A stretch of 64,000 nucleotides of DNA from assembly GCA_002363155.1 (NCBI GenBank), contig DEWH01000030.1:1-64000 (forward strand), written 5' to 3'. A program made the translations under genes and the position numbers. The stretch comes from Ruminococcaceae bacterium UBA3215. GTDB lineage: Bacteria; Bacillota; Clostridia; Oscillospirales; Ruminococcaceae. Positions 1-8,336 of this stretch are shown here, one piece after another; the stretch's first letter is position 1, and each line of letters begins with the position of its first letter. The notes beneath the pieces were generated by a model. It saw nothing but the letters and a program-made list of their open reading frames with translations, made no database searches and was not told where the DNA came from.

Positions 1-32
1 GGACGGTGGATTATTGAGCGGATACATTGAAA

Positions 33-1115
33 ATGTACAGCTGCGCCTACATCATGGACACGCAGCTGAAATCGAACCCGTACATAGTCGAGCATCTGCT
101 CTACCCAGGACTGTACATTCTTGCAGGTGCTCCGAAGATCGGCAAGTCATGGCTGGCGCTCGAACTGTGCTTGTCGGTGGCAGAGGGCGAGCCGTTCCTC
201 AAACACGAAACACATCGCGGACAGGTGCTCTACCTCGCACTCGAAGATAGTCTGCTCCGCTTGCAGAATCGTTTGTATGAGTTCACAGAAGAACCCGCCG
301 AGGGATTGCAGTTCTCGACGCTCGCGAGTACTATCGGGAGTGGATTGGAGCAGCAGCTTGAAGATGCAAAGAAAAAGCTCCCAGACCTGCGGCTGATCGT
401 CATTGATACCTTGCAGAAAGTCCGACGGACTGTCGATGTGAAGTACGGCAGCGACAACTCTGAACTCGGAGCGCTGAAATCTGTCGCGGACAAGCTCGGC
501 ATTGCTATCCTGCTGATCCACCATACCCGAAAGGAACATGACAGCGATCCGTTCAACATGATCTCCGGTACAACAGGACTGAACGGTTGTGCTGACGGGA
601 GTTTTGTTCTCACTCGTGAGAAGCGCAGTGAGAATGCCGGAACACTTTACTGCACAGGACGTGACATCGAGAGCACGGAGCTGTCGGTTGAGTTCAAAAA
701 CAATCGGTGGACGCTGAAAAGTGATGTTGCTCCTCACAGACGAGATACTTTTTCTTTTGCAGTTCATGATTTCATGACCGAGCAGTGTGTGTTCCGTGGT
801 ACAGCGACGCATCTGTGCCAACTGCTCAATGACAGGTTCCGAAAAGAGTACAAGCCAAGCTGGGTGACAAGAGATCTGATACAGCACACCGATAAGCTGT
901 TGCGGTACGGAGTATCGTTCCGGCTCGTCCGGGTGCATGGCTACCGTGAGATCGAGTTAAAATACGACAGTCAGGGTGACAGCATGAACGGTGCTCTGCT
1001 CCTCGTGGAAATCGTGGACGATGCTGTCACCAAAAGTCCCGAAAACCTTTTAACAGAGCCAATCGCACTGGGTGACAGCATTTTTCAGGGTGACGGCATG
1101 AGGCTCTCAGGGTGA
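33..1115 (+). CDS. RepA-like AAA-family ATPase/helicase
   Basis: RecA-fold ATPase of the hexameric replicative helicase type (RepA-like) carried by plasmids and integrative elements. The Walker A motif GAPKIGKS lies near residue 37 and a Walker B-like strand (LRLIVIDTL) near residue 125, followed by a histidine-rich segment LIHHTRKEHDSDPF. The start is uncertain: TTG at 27, ATG at 33 and ATG at 54 are all in frame, an in-frame TGA at 15 closes the frame upstream, and no strong ribosome site is visible. The last 50 codons run through a set of GGTGACAGCA repeats, and the stop codon itself lies in one copy. The role is inferred to be replication or maintenance of the old element. Confidence 0.75.
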   Translation: MYSCAYIMDTQLKSNPYIVEHLLYPGLYILAGAPKIGKSWLALELCLSVAEGEPFLKHETHRGQVLYLALEDSLLRLQNRLYEFTEEPAEGLQFSTLASTIGSGLEQQLEDAKKKLPDLRLIVIDTLQKVRRTVDVKYGSDNSELGALKSVADKLGIAILLIHHTRKEHDSDPFNMISGTTGLNGCADGSFVLTREKRSENAGTLYCTGRDIESTELSVEFKNNRWTLKSDVAPHRRDTFSFAVHDFMTEQCVFRGTATHLCQLLNDRFRKEYKPSWVTRDLIQHTDKLLRYGVSFRLVRVHGYREIELKYDSQGDSMNGALLLVEIVDDAVTKSPENLLTEPIALGDSIFQGDGMRLSG

Positions 1116-1133
1116 CAGCATGGGTGACAGCAA
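974..1133. repeat. Iteron-like GGTGACAGCA repeats
   Basis: Six copies of GGTGACAGCA or a one-base variant start at 974, 1021 (inverted), 1070, 1088, 1110 and 1122. They lie across the 3' end of the RepA-like gene. Short clustered direct repeats next to a replication ATPase are typical of iterons, but the coding constraint (recurrent Gly-Asp-Ser) could also produce them. Confidence 0.6.
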
Positions 1134-1444
1134 ATTCGAGCCATTTCCGCCGATTTGCAGGGCGGGTAGAGTAACGATACCACCGAGGGGCATTCGCGCA
1201 AATTTGAGCCGTTTCTGCGCCCGTGTGGGCAAGTAATGCTCGGAGCAGGAAAAGCAAGCCTGTGAAAAGACAAGGTTTCGGATTTGCAGGGCTTCGGCAT
1301 TATGCACAGGGCGTTCAAAAAACAGGCAAATTCGGGGGTATGATTTTTATGCAGGAAAAAGGGCAGGCGTCAAAATGCCGCCCAGCCCGTCCACAGCGTC
1401 GGGCAAAGCCCGCCGCAATCGCACTTTTGTGCATATTGAAAAAG

Positions 1445-1540
1445 GGGTCAAAATGATGCAGTGACATAAAAACAGGGGTCAAATTGATGCATAAGAGCTA
1501 ATAAACCCCATAGTTGAGCCATTCACGGTGGGGTCAAAAC
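1445..1540 (+). repeat. Second iteron-like repeat set (GGGGTCAAA)
   Basis: GGGGTCAAAATGATGCA (1445) and GGGGTCAAATTGATGCA (1476) are direct repeats 31 bp apart, about three helical turns, with a shorter third copy GGGGTCAAAAC at 1530. They sit in the 460-bp gene-free stretch 1116-1578 between the ATPase gene and the next gene. The rest of that stretch shows no convincing gene. Together with the repeats at 974-1133 this could be a replication origin remnant. Confidence 0.5.
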
Positions 1541-1578
1541 TCAAAACAAGTATGTAGGAAGGAGTAAACTACAAAACT

Positions 1579-1908
1579 ATGAAAACCAAATCGAACAAAG
1601 AAATAGGTCTCAAGGATCCTCTTTTCATAGGGGATCCCGAGGTCGGCTCAGCAGAGTTCCACGACATAAAACTGGATGGAATTACCTACCGCGTATGGTC
1701 TGTGTTCGCCAACGAGGGAGAGCCTTCAGACAGGCTTGCGGACTTGATGCAGAGCAGTGTTGAGTCGGGAGAACAGATTGGTGAGATGTATGACTGGCAG
1801 CTCGTTGAGTTCGGAAAGATGTTCCTCGAAGCCAGGCAGATACTCAAAAACAGGGAGAATGGGCTGCCCGATGACTACGGATTTCCATTAGAAATTAAGG
1901 TTTATTAA
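1579..1908 (+). CDS. Small element-encoded protein, TnpW-like N-terminus
   Basis: A 109-residue acidic protein of unknown function. Residues 25-60 (IKLDGITYRVWSVF, then a D-x-L-x-D-L helix) resemble the small TnpW-type proteins that accompany serine recombinases in clostridial transposons. The C-terminal 45 residues are not recognised. It is preceded by GGAAGGAG at 1557-1564, 14 bases from the ATG. It lies between the repeat region and a toxin-antitoxin pair. Confidence 0.5.
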   Translation: MKTKSNKEIGLKDPLFIGDPEVGSAEFHDIKLDGITYRVWSVFANEGEPSDRLADLMQSSVESGEQIGEMYDWQLVEFGKMFLEARQILKNRENGLPDDYGFPLEIKVY

Positions 1909-1923
1909 AATTATTTTCATAAA

Positions 1924-1955
1924 TGCTTGCAATTGCAAGCAAAATGTGATATAAT
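1924..1955 (+). promoter_or_regulatory. Toxin-antitoxin promoter with palindromic operator
   Basis: A -35 box TTGCAA (1927-1932), a 17-bp spacer and an extended -10 TGATATAAT (TATAAT at 1950-1955) precede the antitoxin gene. The -35 is embedded in the perfect 18-bp palindrome TGCTTGCAATTGCAAGCA (1924-1941), the expected kind of site for autoregulation by an antitoxin-toxin complex. Confidence 0.8.
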
Positions 1956-1983
1956 GATAAAAAATATATGCGGAGGCGATAAT

Positions 1984-2289
1984 ATGGCAAACACAACAGC
2001 TGTTTACGCAAGAATAGATACTGATCTTAAAGAAAATGCGGAAAGTATTCTGTCCAAGCTCGGCATCACTCCAGCAAGTGCAATACAGATGCTTTACAGT
2101 CAAATAGTGCTTCGGAACGGTATGCCGTTTGAACTGAAACTGCCTTCTACTGCGCCGATAGCTATGGAAGGTCTGAGCAGAGAGCAGCTTGATATTGAAC
2201 TGCAAAAGGGCGTAGATTCTCTGAAAAACGGTAAAGGACTGACCGCCGACGAGGTCGATGCACAGCTGCGCAGGGAGTTTGGCATATAA
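1984..2289 (+). CDS. RelB/DinJ-family antitoxin
   Basis: A 101-residue antitoxin of a type II system. The N-terminal ribbon-helix-helix pattern (TTAVYARIDTDLKENAESIL, then LGITPASAIQMLYSQIV) is typical of RelB/DinJ, and the C-terminal half would wrap the toxin. ATG at 1984 is chosen because GGAGG lies 7 bases upstream; longer in-frame starts lie in the promoter. The stop codon overlaps the toxin start by one base (TAATG), indicating coupled translation. Confidence 0.9.
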   Translation: MANTTAVYARIDTDLKENAESILSKLGITPASAIQMLYSQIVLRNGMPFELKLPSTAPIAMEGLSREQLDIELQKGVDSLKNGKGLTADEVDAQLRREFGI

Positions 2290-2612
2290 TGGAAAAGTAT
2301 ACAGTTATCTACTCTCCGGAAGCTATGGACGACCTTCGCTCAATTTATTCTTATATCGCATTCAAACTCAAAGAGCCGGATATTGCAAAGAAACTTGTCG
2401 ATAAAATACGGAACGACATACGAAAGCTCGACGAGCAGCCCGAACGCTACGCTCCTGTCGAATGGGAGCCATGGAAAAGCATGGGTATGAGAAAGCTGCA
2501 GATAGGCAATTATGTTGTGCTTTATCTGACCGATAACGGACAAAAGGAAGTCAGCATTACCCGTATATTCTACGGCGGCAGAAATATTGAAAAAATCATA
2601 TCGGAACAATAA
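2289..2612 (+). CDS. RelE/ParE-family toxin
   Basis: A 107-residue toxin of the RelE/ParE superfamily. It shows the usual N-terminal YTVIYSPEAMDDLRSIYSYIA helix pair, a central LDEQPERYAPVEWEPW segment, and a C-terminal MRKLQIGNYVVLYLTD...ITRIFYGGRNIEKII strand set. RelE members cleave mRNA on the ribosome and ParE members poison gyrase; the sequence alone does not decide between them. It is translated directly after the antitoxin and followed by a hairpin terminator. Confidence 0.88.
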   Translation: MEKYTVIYSPEAMDDLRSIYSYIAFKLKEPDIAKKLVDKIRNDIRKLDEQPERYAPVEWEPWKSMGMRKLQIGNYVVLYLTDNGQKEVSITRIFYGGRNIEKIISEQ

Positions 2613-2615
2613 GAT

Positions 2616-2651
2616 CGGCACTCTGCCTAAGACGGAGTGCTGATTTTATTT
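2616..2651 (+). terminator. Terminator after toxin gene
   Basis: Stem GCACTCTG / CGGAGTGC with an 8-base loop, followed by TGATTTTATTT, starting a few bases after the toxin stop codon. Confidence 0.65.
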
Positions 2652-2746
2652 CGGCAAGATCCCGGATTTCGCTGGACTTCCGCCGGCAGTTGTGATATAC
2701 TGTGCGGTGTAAAGTCTATGCAAGGTCCGGCTGGGAAAGGAGTAAA

Positions 2747-3223
2747 ATAAAAAATAAACAGCCAAAGAAAACAGCACTGTCTCGAAGGTTTCTTTAATGC
2801 GCGCGTCGTGCGCGCTTTTGGAAACCTTCTTTACGACATCCTGTCGTATTGCAGATTATCCGTCGATGACGGCAGGCTCGGAGAGAGCGTCAGCATCGAG
2901 TCACAGAAGATACTGTTGGTGCAGTATTGCAAGGATCACGCAATAAAGAATTACGAAATATATGATGACGACGGTTTCAGCGGTACCAACTTTGACCGCC
3001 CCGGATTTACCCGTATGTACGATGATATTCAGAAAGGTCTGATCGATACGGTGATCGTGAAAGACCAGTCTAGGTTCGGACGCAGCTACATTGATGTCGG
3101 TATGTATGTAGAGCAGTTCAAGGACAGAGGTGTCAGGTTCATTGCAGTCGATGATTGCTATGATTCGTCACAGGGGGAATATGACATGATGTTCCCGATG
3201 CGCAATGTCATAAACGAATACTA
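2747..3223 (+). pseudogene. 5' half of interrupted serine recombinase gene
   Basis: Encodes the N-terminal catalytic domain of a large serine recombinase: YCRLSVDDG with the nucleophile serine, DDGFSGTNFDRPGF, and VIVKDQSRFGRSYIDVGMY. It is broken three ways. The likely start after AGGAG (2738-2742) reads ATA instead of ATG at 2747. A 59-bp palindrome with a 5-bp duplication is inserted after codon KKTAL and shifts the frame. The gene stops being recombinase-like after ...RNVINEYY at 3222-3223. The missing continuation YAREASKK is found in frame at 45618. An ORF from GTG 2808 to 3242 remains open, but its first residues come from the insertion and its last ones from the island. Confidence 0.85.
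2782..2845. mobile_element. 59-bp palindromic insertion with CTGTC duplication
   Basis: CTGTC at 2777-2781 is repeated at 2841-2845. Removing one copy plus the intervening 59 bp restores an uninterrupted frame KQPKKTALSYCRLS. The insert folds into a long hairpin: GAAGGTTTC (2784-2792) pairs with GAAACCTTC (2821-2829), and inside it GCGCGC (2799-2804) pairs with GCGCGC (2810-2815). It encodes no transposase, so it would be a MITE- or REP-like passenger. Confidence 0.75.
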
Positions 3224-3251
3224 CCATTCATTGCCGAAATAACATTTATGA
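3213..3251. other. attL
   Basis: Left junction. Recombinase codons end at TA 3222-3223. The island side begins CCAT and then the arm TCATTGCCGAAATAACATTT, which extends to 3251. Crossover at the central TA is inferred from symmetry, because serine integrases cut a central dinucleotide. Confidence 0.8.
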
Positions 3252-3334
3252 AAAAGGCGGCACAAACGCCGCTGTTAAGCCAAATGTCAAATCCCCCTGC
3301 AATAACAAGATTTGCACATTAGGAGGAAAAAGCA

Positions 3335-3601
3335 ATGAAGTCTATACTGGAAAAACTCTATTACGGCGAGATCAGCCCCTGCTCACGCCCGACACCAACC
3401 ACTGAACGCTATAAGGAAGCCAGCCTTGAGGTTGAACAGATCAAAAAAGAGATACTGGCAAAATATCCTGACAGCAATGAATTGATTGAGAGATTTGAAG
3501 ATGCGAACCATATCACAGCAGCTTGCGAGGGCTTACAGGATTTTGAAAGAGGCTTTAGCCTCGGAACGTTGATAATGCTTGAAGTAATGACAACAGAATA
3601 G
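3335..3601 (+). CDS. DUF6809-like small protein
   Basis: An 88-residue protein beginning MKSILEKLYYGEISPCSRP and ending in a helical segment FERGFSLGTLIMLEVM. I recognise it as the DUF6809 type commonly found in clostridial integrative elements next to recombinases or relaxases; function unknown. AGGAGG lies 8 bases before the ATG. It is the first gene inside attL and reads rightward. In a circular form it would follow the integrase gene across attP on the same strand. Confidence 0.75.
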   Translation: MKSILEKLYYGEISPCSRPTPTTERYKEASLEVEQIKKEILAKYPDSNELIERFEDANHITAACEGLQDFERGFSLGTLIMLEVMTTE

Positions 3602-3617
3602 TAAAGTAGCCTAGGCG

Positions 3618-4082
3618 GTGTTCAGACTTGCAAAGGAAGTATGGAATGAGCAGACTGCGGAAACTACCGAAAAGGACAGGTATCAAAATATCATATTCTT
3701 CCCCATAGGCGAGCCTAATCCTTACGTTCAGTTCTTCACCGGTCAGAGCTATCTCGCGCCTCTGTCGGACAAGCAGGTGCCGGTGTATAATGTCACATTC
3801 GAGCCTGCGTGCCGCAACAACTGGCATATCCACCATTCCGACAATGTAGGCGGACAAATGCTGATATGTGTCGGCAGAAGAGGGTATTATCAGGAATGAG
3901 GCAAGGCCGCGGAAGAACTTGTACCCGGCACGGTCATCAACATTCCCGCGAATGTAAGGCACTGGCACGACGCGGCACCCGATTCATGGTTCAGCCACCT
4001 TGCGATTGAAGTGCAGGGTGAGAATGCTTCTGCCGAATGGTGCGAGCCGGTTTCTGACGAGGACTGCGGCAAGCTGAAATAA
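3618..4082 (+). pseudogene. Cupin-domain protein remnant
   Basis: Two frame-matched pieces encode a cupin fold: N-terminal piece QVPVYNVTFEPACRNNWHIHH with metal-ligand histidines, then PGTVINIPANVRHWHDAAPDSWFSHLAIE. They are separated by a TGA at 3897-3899 where a TGG tryptophan would fit (QEWGKAAEELVPG). The family is usually a fusion of a carboxymuconolactone decarboxylase domain and a cupin of about 230-260 residues. Here the N-terminal domain is almost entirely missing, and no good ribosome site precedes the GTG at 3618. Neighbouring genes use TGA as stop, so readthrough is unlikely. Confidence 0.78.
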
Positions 4083-4103
4083 CACGGCGCTCCCTCATCT
4101 GAA

Positions 4104-4148
4104 CCGAAAAACAACCCCCGTACCTGCACTTCTGTGCAGATACGGGGG
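4104..4148 (-). terminator. Terminator of the ABC/serine hydrolase operon
   Basis: Stem CCCCCGTA (4115-4122) / TACGGGGG (4141-4148) with an inner CTGCAC/GTGCAG pairing. On the minus strand it is followed by TTGTTTTTC. It lies just past the stop of the serine hydrolase gene. Confidence 0.8.
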
Positions 4149-4156
4149 AACGTATT

Positions 4157-5983
4157 TCAGCAGTTCCAGAACATATACATCTCGAAGTAAGCGACAGCCG
4201 ATACCGCGATCACATTTGCCGCCGCGTTCAGTATGTACCTGTACGGACGGGTCTTTTCCTTCCCGGAAGCGAGTGCCGCTATACCGCGCACCGCCGAGAA
4301 TAAGCACACCGCGGCGCATTTCATCTGAAGCACGCCTATAACGGCTCCGGCGGCAAACGGCAGTCCGCCGTTCCCGGAATAATAAACAACATACGAACCG
4401 AGCCATGTGACCACAGAACCCACAAGCGCGATATTTCCCGCGGTCATTGATGCCGAGCCGGAGTAAGGCTCTTTCCTTCCGTGCTTCTTCAGCTTTCGTT
4501 TTATGCGGATAAAGTACAGCGCCGCGACAGCCAGCACTGCATACAGCGTCAGGAGCAGAAGCTCCATAATATATCCGTCGTCCCTGATCAGCTCCATTGA
4601 GCCGTAGCCGAGAGCCTTTGCGCCGTTCGGATATGTCTTGTCCGAAAGCATCTGCATTCCGTTTTCGTCACCGATAAGATACACTCCGTTCCCGATATCG
4701 TATGCAGGCTCATCAAGCGACAGAGCGGTGAGATACGGCATAAAACGGTACAGTCCCCGGTATGTCGAGCGCGACATCGTGTAATATCCGGTGAGCCTTG
4801 CACCAGCTGTGCCGCTTGCCGCAAATCTGTCCGGCGTCAGCTTGCCGAAAACAAGCTCCGGCGCAGCATACATAAACGCGTTCCCGTTCGGCTCGTTTAT
4901 CATCACAGCAAGTCCTGTCTTTGATACCGGATCGAATATAAGGTTTGCCTGGCAAGAATTGGTAGCACCGCTGTGACCGTAGGTGCGGACACCGTACTCC
5001 TCCGCCCAGAAGCCGTGGCAGCTGTTCGGAATGTCGGAGCTTCCCCAGAAGGAAGTCCCTGTGAACAGCAGCTTCTGCGTTTCCGGATCGCGGAACAGCG
5101 GCGCTTCGTCGTTCACAAGTGCCTGTCCGTAGGTCATCATATCCGCGAGAGTTCCTGTGACCGCACCTGCGGGGTAGGGCATAATGTAATCCAGCCTGCT
5201 TCCGAGATCGGTCATTTTACCGGATATGGGGTCAGCGCGGTAGCATTTCAGCTTTCTGCGCTGTTCCTTTACCCATGGATTGTCGGAATGAGTCGGATTT
5301 ACCGAGGTATGCGACATTCCAAGCGGTTCGAGGATATTCTCATGCACATAATCGCAGTAATCCTTTCCGCTTACGCACTCAACAACATATCCCGCCAGAG
5401 CCGCACCGTAATTCGAGTAAGCGGTCACTTCACCGGGACGGTGTATCTGCGCCGGCTCACATGCCTGTAACGCTTCTTTCAGCGGAAGCACCGCATTATC
5501 GTCCTTTGTTTCTATCGGGCGTACAGTCTCCTGCCAGCCGGCGTTGTGGTTCATCAGATTCATGAATGTTATCGGCTCGTCAAAGGAAAGGTGCTGAAAG
5601 AATCCCTCGGGCAGATACGTCCTGATATCAGCGTCAAGATCGAGCATGCCCTGTTCCCGGAGCTGCATTGCGCTAACCCAGACGAAAGTTTTTGAGATAC
5701 TTCCCCATTCATATACACAGTTCTCATCGGCACCTATATCGTTCTCTATGTCGGTATTTCCGAAGTAACCGGTGTACAGCACATCTCCGCCTCTGAAAAC
5801 ACCGACTTCCGCGGACGCAAACGGGGTATTGCTGTCATTTCCCAGCTTTTCAAGAGCGTTACCGAGATCTCCGGCTGTTATCCCTGACGGGAGCACACAG
5901 CCTGCATCTTCGGCGCAGACCGGGACTGCAAATAAAGCCGACGCGCACAAAGCCGCAGTTATTTTTGCAATTATTCGTTTCAT
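4157..5983 (-). CDS. Serine hydrolase (class C beta-lactamase/PBP fold) with membrane anchor
   Basis: A 608-residue exported protein. A signal peptide (KRIIAKITAALCASALFAVPVCA) precedes a penicillin-binding/class C beta-lactamase fold with SISK (Ser-x-x-Lys nucleophile motif), YSNYG (Tyr-x-Asn) and HSGATN (Lys-Thr-Gly equivalent). After the catalytic domain, three to four hydrophobic segments near residues 475-600 would anchor it in the membrane. ATG at 5983 is preferred over GTG 5998 because GAGGTGG lies just upstream. It is the last gene of a five-gene operon with an exporter, so a role in cell-envelope peptide processing or defence is likelier than classical beta-lactam resistance; this is inference. 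Confidence 0.85.
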   Translation of the reverse strand: MKRIIAKITAALCASALFAVPVCAEDAGCVLPSGITAGDLGNALEKLGNDSNTPFASAEVGVFRGGDVLYTGYFGNTDIENDIGADENCVYEWGSISKTFVWVSAMQLREQGMLDLDADIRTYLPEGFFQHLSFDEPITFMNLMNHNAGWQETVRPIETKDDNAVLPLKEALQACEPAQIHRPGEVTAYSNYGAALAGYVVECVSGKDYCDYVHENILEPLGMSHTSVNPTHSDNPWVKEQRRKLKCYRADPISGKMTDLGSRLDYIMPYPAGAVTGTLADMMTYGQALVNDEAPLFRDPETQKLLFTGTSFWGSSDIPNSCHGFWAEEYGVRTYGHSGATNSCQANLIFDPVSKTGLAVMINEPNGNAFMYAAPELVFGKLTPDRFAASGTAGARLTGYYTMSRSTYRGLYRFMPYLTALSLDEPAYDIGNGVYLIGDENGMQMLSDKTYPNGAKALGYGSMELIRDDGYIMELLLLTLYAVLAVAALYFIRIKRKLKKHGRKEPYSGSASMTAGNIALVGSVVTWLGSYVVYYSGNGGLPFAAGAVIGVLQMKCAAVCLFSAVRGIAALASGKEKTRPYRYILNAAANVIAVSAVAYFEMYMFWNC

Positions 5984-5994
5984 TGAAAGCCACC

Positions 5995-6750
5995 TCACAT
6001 ATCCTTGTCGTCGTATTCAAGGACGGTGCAGACGTAATTGTACATTGCCGAGAACCCGGCAAGCGCGGTCATCACGGCGCAGAACAGCAGCCCGTCCGCC
6101 GCGGTCACAAGCTGGATAATAAGCTGCAGCACCACCGCAGCCGCTGCGTCCAGCGGTATCATACCGGAAAAGAACAGCATGATGAAAATATACGCAAAGA
6201 GAAAAACCAGTATTGCTATTGCGGTCTTCGGCTTTATTTTTTTGCCCGCAGCGGTATCCATATTGCTGTTGCTGAACCAGCTTTTCAGCGAAGCACCGGT
6301 AATTACTGCTCCTGCCGCAAAAATGATGAAGAACAGTGTATCGTATATTTTATCAATGCTTATACCGAAGTTCTGAATAAACGCGTCCCAGAATCCGGCA
6401 TTCTTATAAACGCCTGCGGCAAATGAGATCTTCATTATTGCGAACATAACTGCGCTTACCGCGGCGTATGAAGCAATTGCGAAGATGAACCGCGCAGTCA
6501 CAAGCTGTTTCCGTGATATCGGAAGCAGGGAATACAGCTTCTCACAGTTATTCTTGCCCTGCACCTGAAACATCATCGGCACAAAGCCTGCGGCGGCAAT
6601 TAACATACACAGATATATCCCCATAGGGTCAATAAACAGTCCGACTGCGGCACCGAATACGAGCATGAGGATAATAAGCGGGCGCATACTGTTTTTGGCA
6701 CCGTTCATCATAATGATGTCAGCGCGGATAATATCAATATAAGTCTGCAT
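5995..6750 (-). CDS. ABC-2 type transporter permease
   Basis: A 251-residue integral membrane protein with about six hydrophobic segments. It shares with the preceding permease the pattern of an early pair of helices, a ...KLYSLLPISRKQLVTARF cytoplasmic stretch, and later membrane segments. The LPISRKQ motif is typical of ABC-2 permeases of bacitracin- or YtrC-like exporters. It starts 11 bases after the upstream permease stop and ends just before the serine hydrolase. Confidence 0.85.
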   Translation of the reverse strand: MQTYIDIIRADIIMMNGAKNSMRPLIILMLVFGAAVGLFIDPMGIYLCMLIAAAGFVPMMFQVQGKNNCEKLYSLLPISRKQLVTARFIFAIASYAAVSAVMFAIMKISFAAGVYKNAGFWDAFIQNFGISIDKIYDTLFFIIFAAGAVITGASLKSWFSNSNMDTAAGKKIKPKTAIAILVFLFAYIFIMLFFSGMIPLDAAAAVVLQLIIQLVTAADGLLFCAVMTALAGFSAMYNYVCTVLEYDDKDM

Positions 6751-6761
6751 GATCTCACCCC

Positions 6762-7481
6762 TTAAAGCTCCCGCTTCGCAAGCTTCGCCGCGGTTATCTC
6801 ACCGAACAGCACGCATATTCCCAGAACTGCGAGGGCTGTGACGGTAAGCCCTGCCCACAGCGGCATATCCGGCAGCTTTATCTCCGGATAGCCGAGCTGT
6901 CCGAGGATAAACACGCCGCCCATTACCAGAACGACTATCGAAGCCAGCAGTATAATAAATATCTTCATCTCGTTCTCTCTGCCGTGTATCTGTCCCATCA
7001 TTTCCATGAATGCGAATACAAGGCAGGAAAACACCCCAAATCCGACGAGGACGGGTACAAGCTTCGTGAATTCTTCCATGCTGTATGATTCCGAAAGTTT
7101 CTTTATCGTATCATTGTCCTTCGGCAGAAAACGGTTTAAATTGAGCAGCGCGGCTGCAAATGCGATCACAAGTGATGCCGCAGTGCTTATGGCGTGTGTC
7201 ACAAATATGTAGAGAAACCGAGCACGGGTGATGTTTTTCCTTCCGACGGGAAGAGTGCCGTATAGTCTTCCGAGATCATCCTTTTTCGCGGACTGTAAGG
7301 GAACTATGAGTGCTCCGGCAGCACCTGTTGCCGCGAGTGAGAAACCCGGGAAGAGAAACAGTACGGCTGCGGCGATCGTAACGACTATCACGACCGCAGC
7401 AAAAGCATTCGGCGCCGTTTTATCTGCGGCGCTCTGCGCACTGATAAAGTCGAACTGCATCATTTTAAGAATGTCTTTCAT
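6762..7481 (-). CDS. ABC-2 type transporter permease
   Basis: A 239-residue membrane protein when started at ATG 7481, chosen because AGGAGG lies 9 bases upstream. A longer frame to 7589 overlaps the ATPase gene and lacks a ribosome site. It shows about six hydrophobic segments and the GRLYGTLPVGRKNITRARF motif parallel to PISRKQ in the next permease, so the two probably form a heterodimer. It overlaps the ATPase gene by 17 bases. Confidence 0.87.
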   Translation of the reverse strand: MKDILKMMQFDFISAQSAADKTAPNAFAAVVIVVTIAAAVLFLFPGFSLAATGAAGALIVPLQSAKKDDLGRLYGTLPVGRKNITRARFLYIFVTHAISTAASLVIAFAAALLNLNRFLPKDNDTIKKLSESYSMEEFTKLVPVLVGFGVFSCLVFAFMEMMGQIHGRENEMKIFIILLASIVVLVMGGVFILGQLGYPEIKLPDMPLWAGLTVTALAVLGICVLFGEITAAKLAKREL

Positions 7482-8334
7482 TCTTATCCTCCTTTGCGAT
7501 ATACACAAGTATCTCGTCAATGCTTGCTTTCTCGTATTCGAGCGAAGACGGTATGCCGGCAAGATCATCGGTCGGGATAAGCGCTTCAAAGCCGTTTCGG
7601 TAAGCGTGGAAACCTATGCACTTTTTGCGGAGCGCGTCCGTGATATCGTCATTTCCGCCTTTAAGCACCGCATACTTCTCCGAAAGCTCGTCCTTTTCGC
7701 CGGTGAACCATACCTTTCCGTTGTGCAGCACGGTAACATAGTCCGCGATCCGCTCCACATCGGCAGTGATGTGTGTTGAGAAGAGAACTCCGCAGTTTTC
7801 GTCGGTGATATAATCCGACAGGATATCGAGCAGTTCGTCGCGCGCCACCGGATCAAGTCCGCTGGTAGGCTCGTCGAGTATCATAAGCTCCGGTTTGTGG
7901 GAAAGAGCACAGGCGATCATGAACTTCATCTTCATGCCCTTCGAGAAGTCGCCGATGCGCTTGTTGTCCGGCAGCCCGAATTCCTTTACCATACGGAAGA
8001 AATCTTCGCTGCTCCAGTTCTTGTAAAACGGCTTGAGCTGTCTGTCGATAAGCTTTGCGTTAAGGTTCTCCGCCAGGTAAAGGCTGTCGAATACTACGCC
8101 GAGGCGTTCCTTTATAGCTATGGTATCGGTCACGCTGTCAAGCCCGAAAACGCTGATCTTACCGCTGTCGATCTTCGCCATATTGAGAATGGAGCGGATA
8201 GTGGTTGTCTTGCCGGAGCCGTTCTGACCGACAAACCCCATTATGTAGCCTTTCGGAAGTGCGAAAGATACATCTTTCAGCGCGAAATCCCCATACGACT
8301 TGTTAAGTTCCTTAATTTCAAGAATATTCTCCAT
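7465..8334 (-). CDS. ABC transporter ATP-binding protein
   Basis: A 289-residue ATPase with Walker A GQNGSGKTT near residue 37, signature FSKGMKMK, and Walker B LMILDEPTSGLDP, followed by the H-loop STHITADVERIADY. The C-terminal extension is like YtrB/BcrA-type exporters. It lies directly after a YtrA-like regulator and before two permeases. Transport substrate is unknown; exporters of this family often respond to cell-wall antibiotics. Confidence 0.93.
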   Translation of the reverse strand: MENILEIKELNKSYGDFALKDVSFALPKGYIMGFVGQNGSGKTTTIRSILNMAKIDSGKISVFGLDSVTDTIAIKERLGVVFDSLYLAENLNAKLIDRQLKPFYKNWSSEDFFRMVKEFGLPDNKRIGDFSKGMKMKFMIACALSHKPELMILDEPTSGLDPVARDELLDILSDYITDENCGVLFSTHITADVERIADYVTVLHNGKVWFTGEKDELSEKYAVLKGGNDDITDALRKKCIGFHAYRNGFEALIPTDDLAGIPSSLEYEKASIDEILVYIAKEDKNERHS

Positions 8335-8336
8335 AA

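Noticed and set aside
1223..1456. 77-codon basic ORF in the gene-free stretch
   Set aside because: No ribosome site, odd composition, and it overlaps the repeat-rich noncoding segment; not recognised as any family.
3897..3899. TGA read as tryptophan or selenocysteine in the cupin gene
   Set aside because: Other genes in the window end at TGA, there is no cysteine context, and the gene has already lost its N-terminal domain; simple decay fits better.
4157..5983. Beta-lactam resistance gene
   Set aside because: The fold and SxxK/YxN motifs are present, but the membrane-anchored C-terminus and transporter operon do not match known resistance enzymes; kept as a serine hydrolase.
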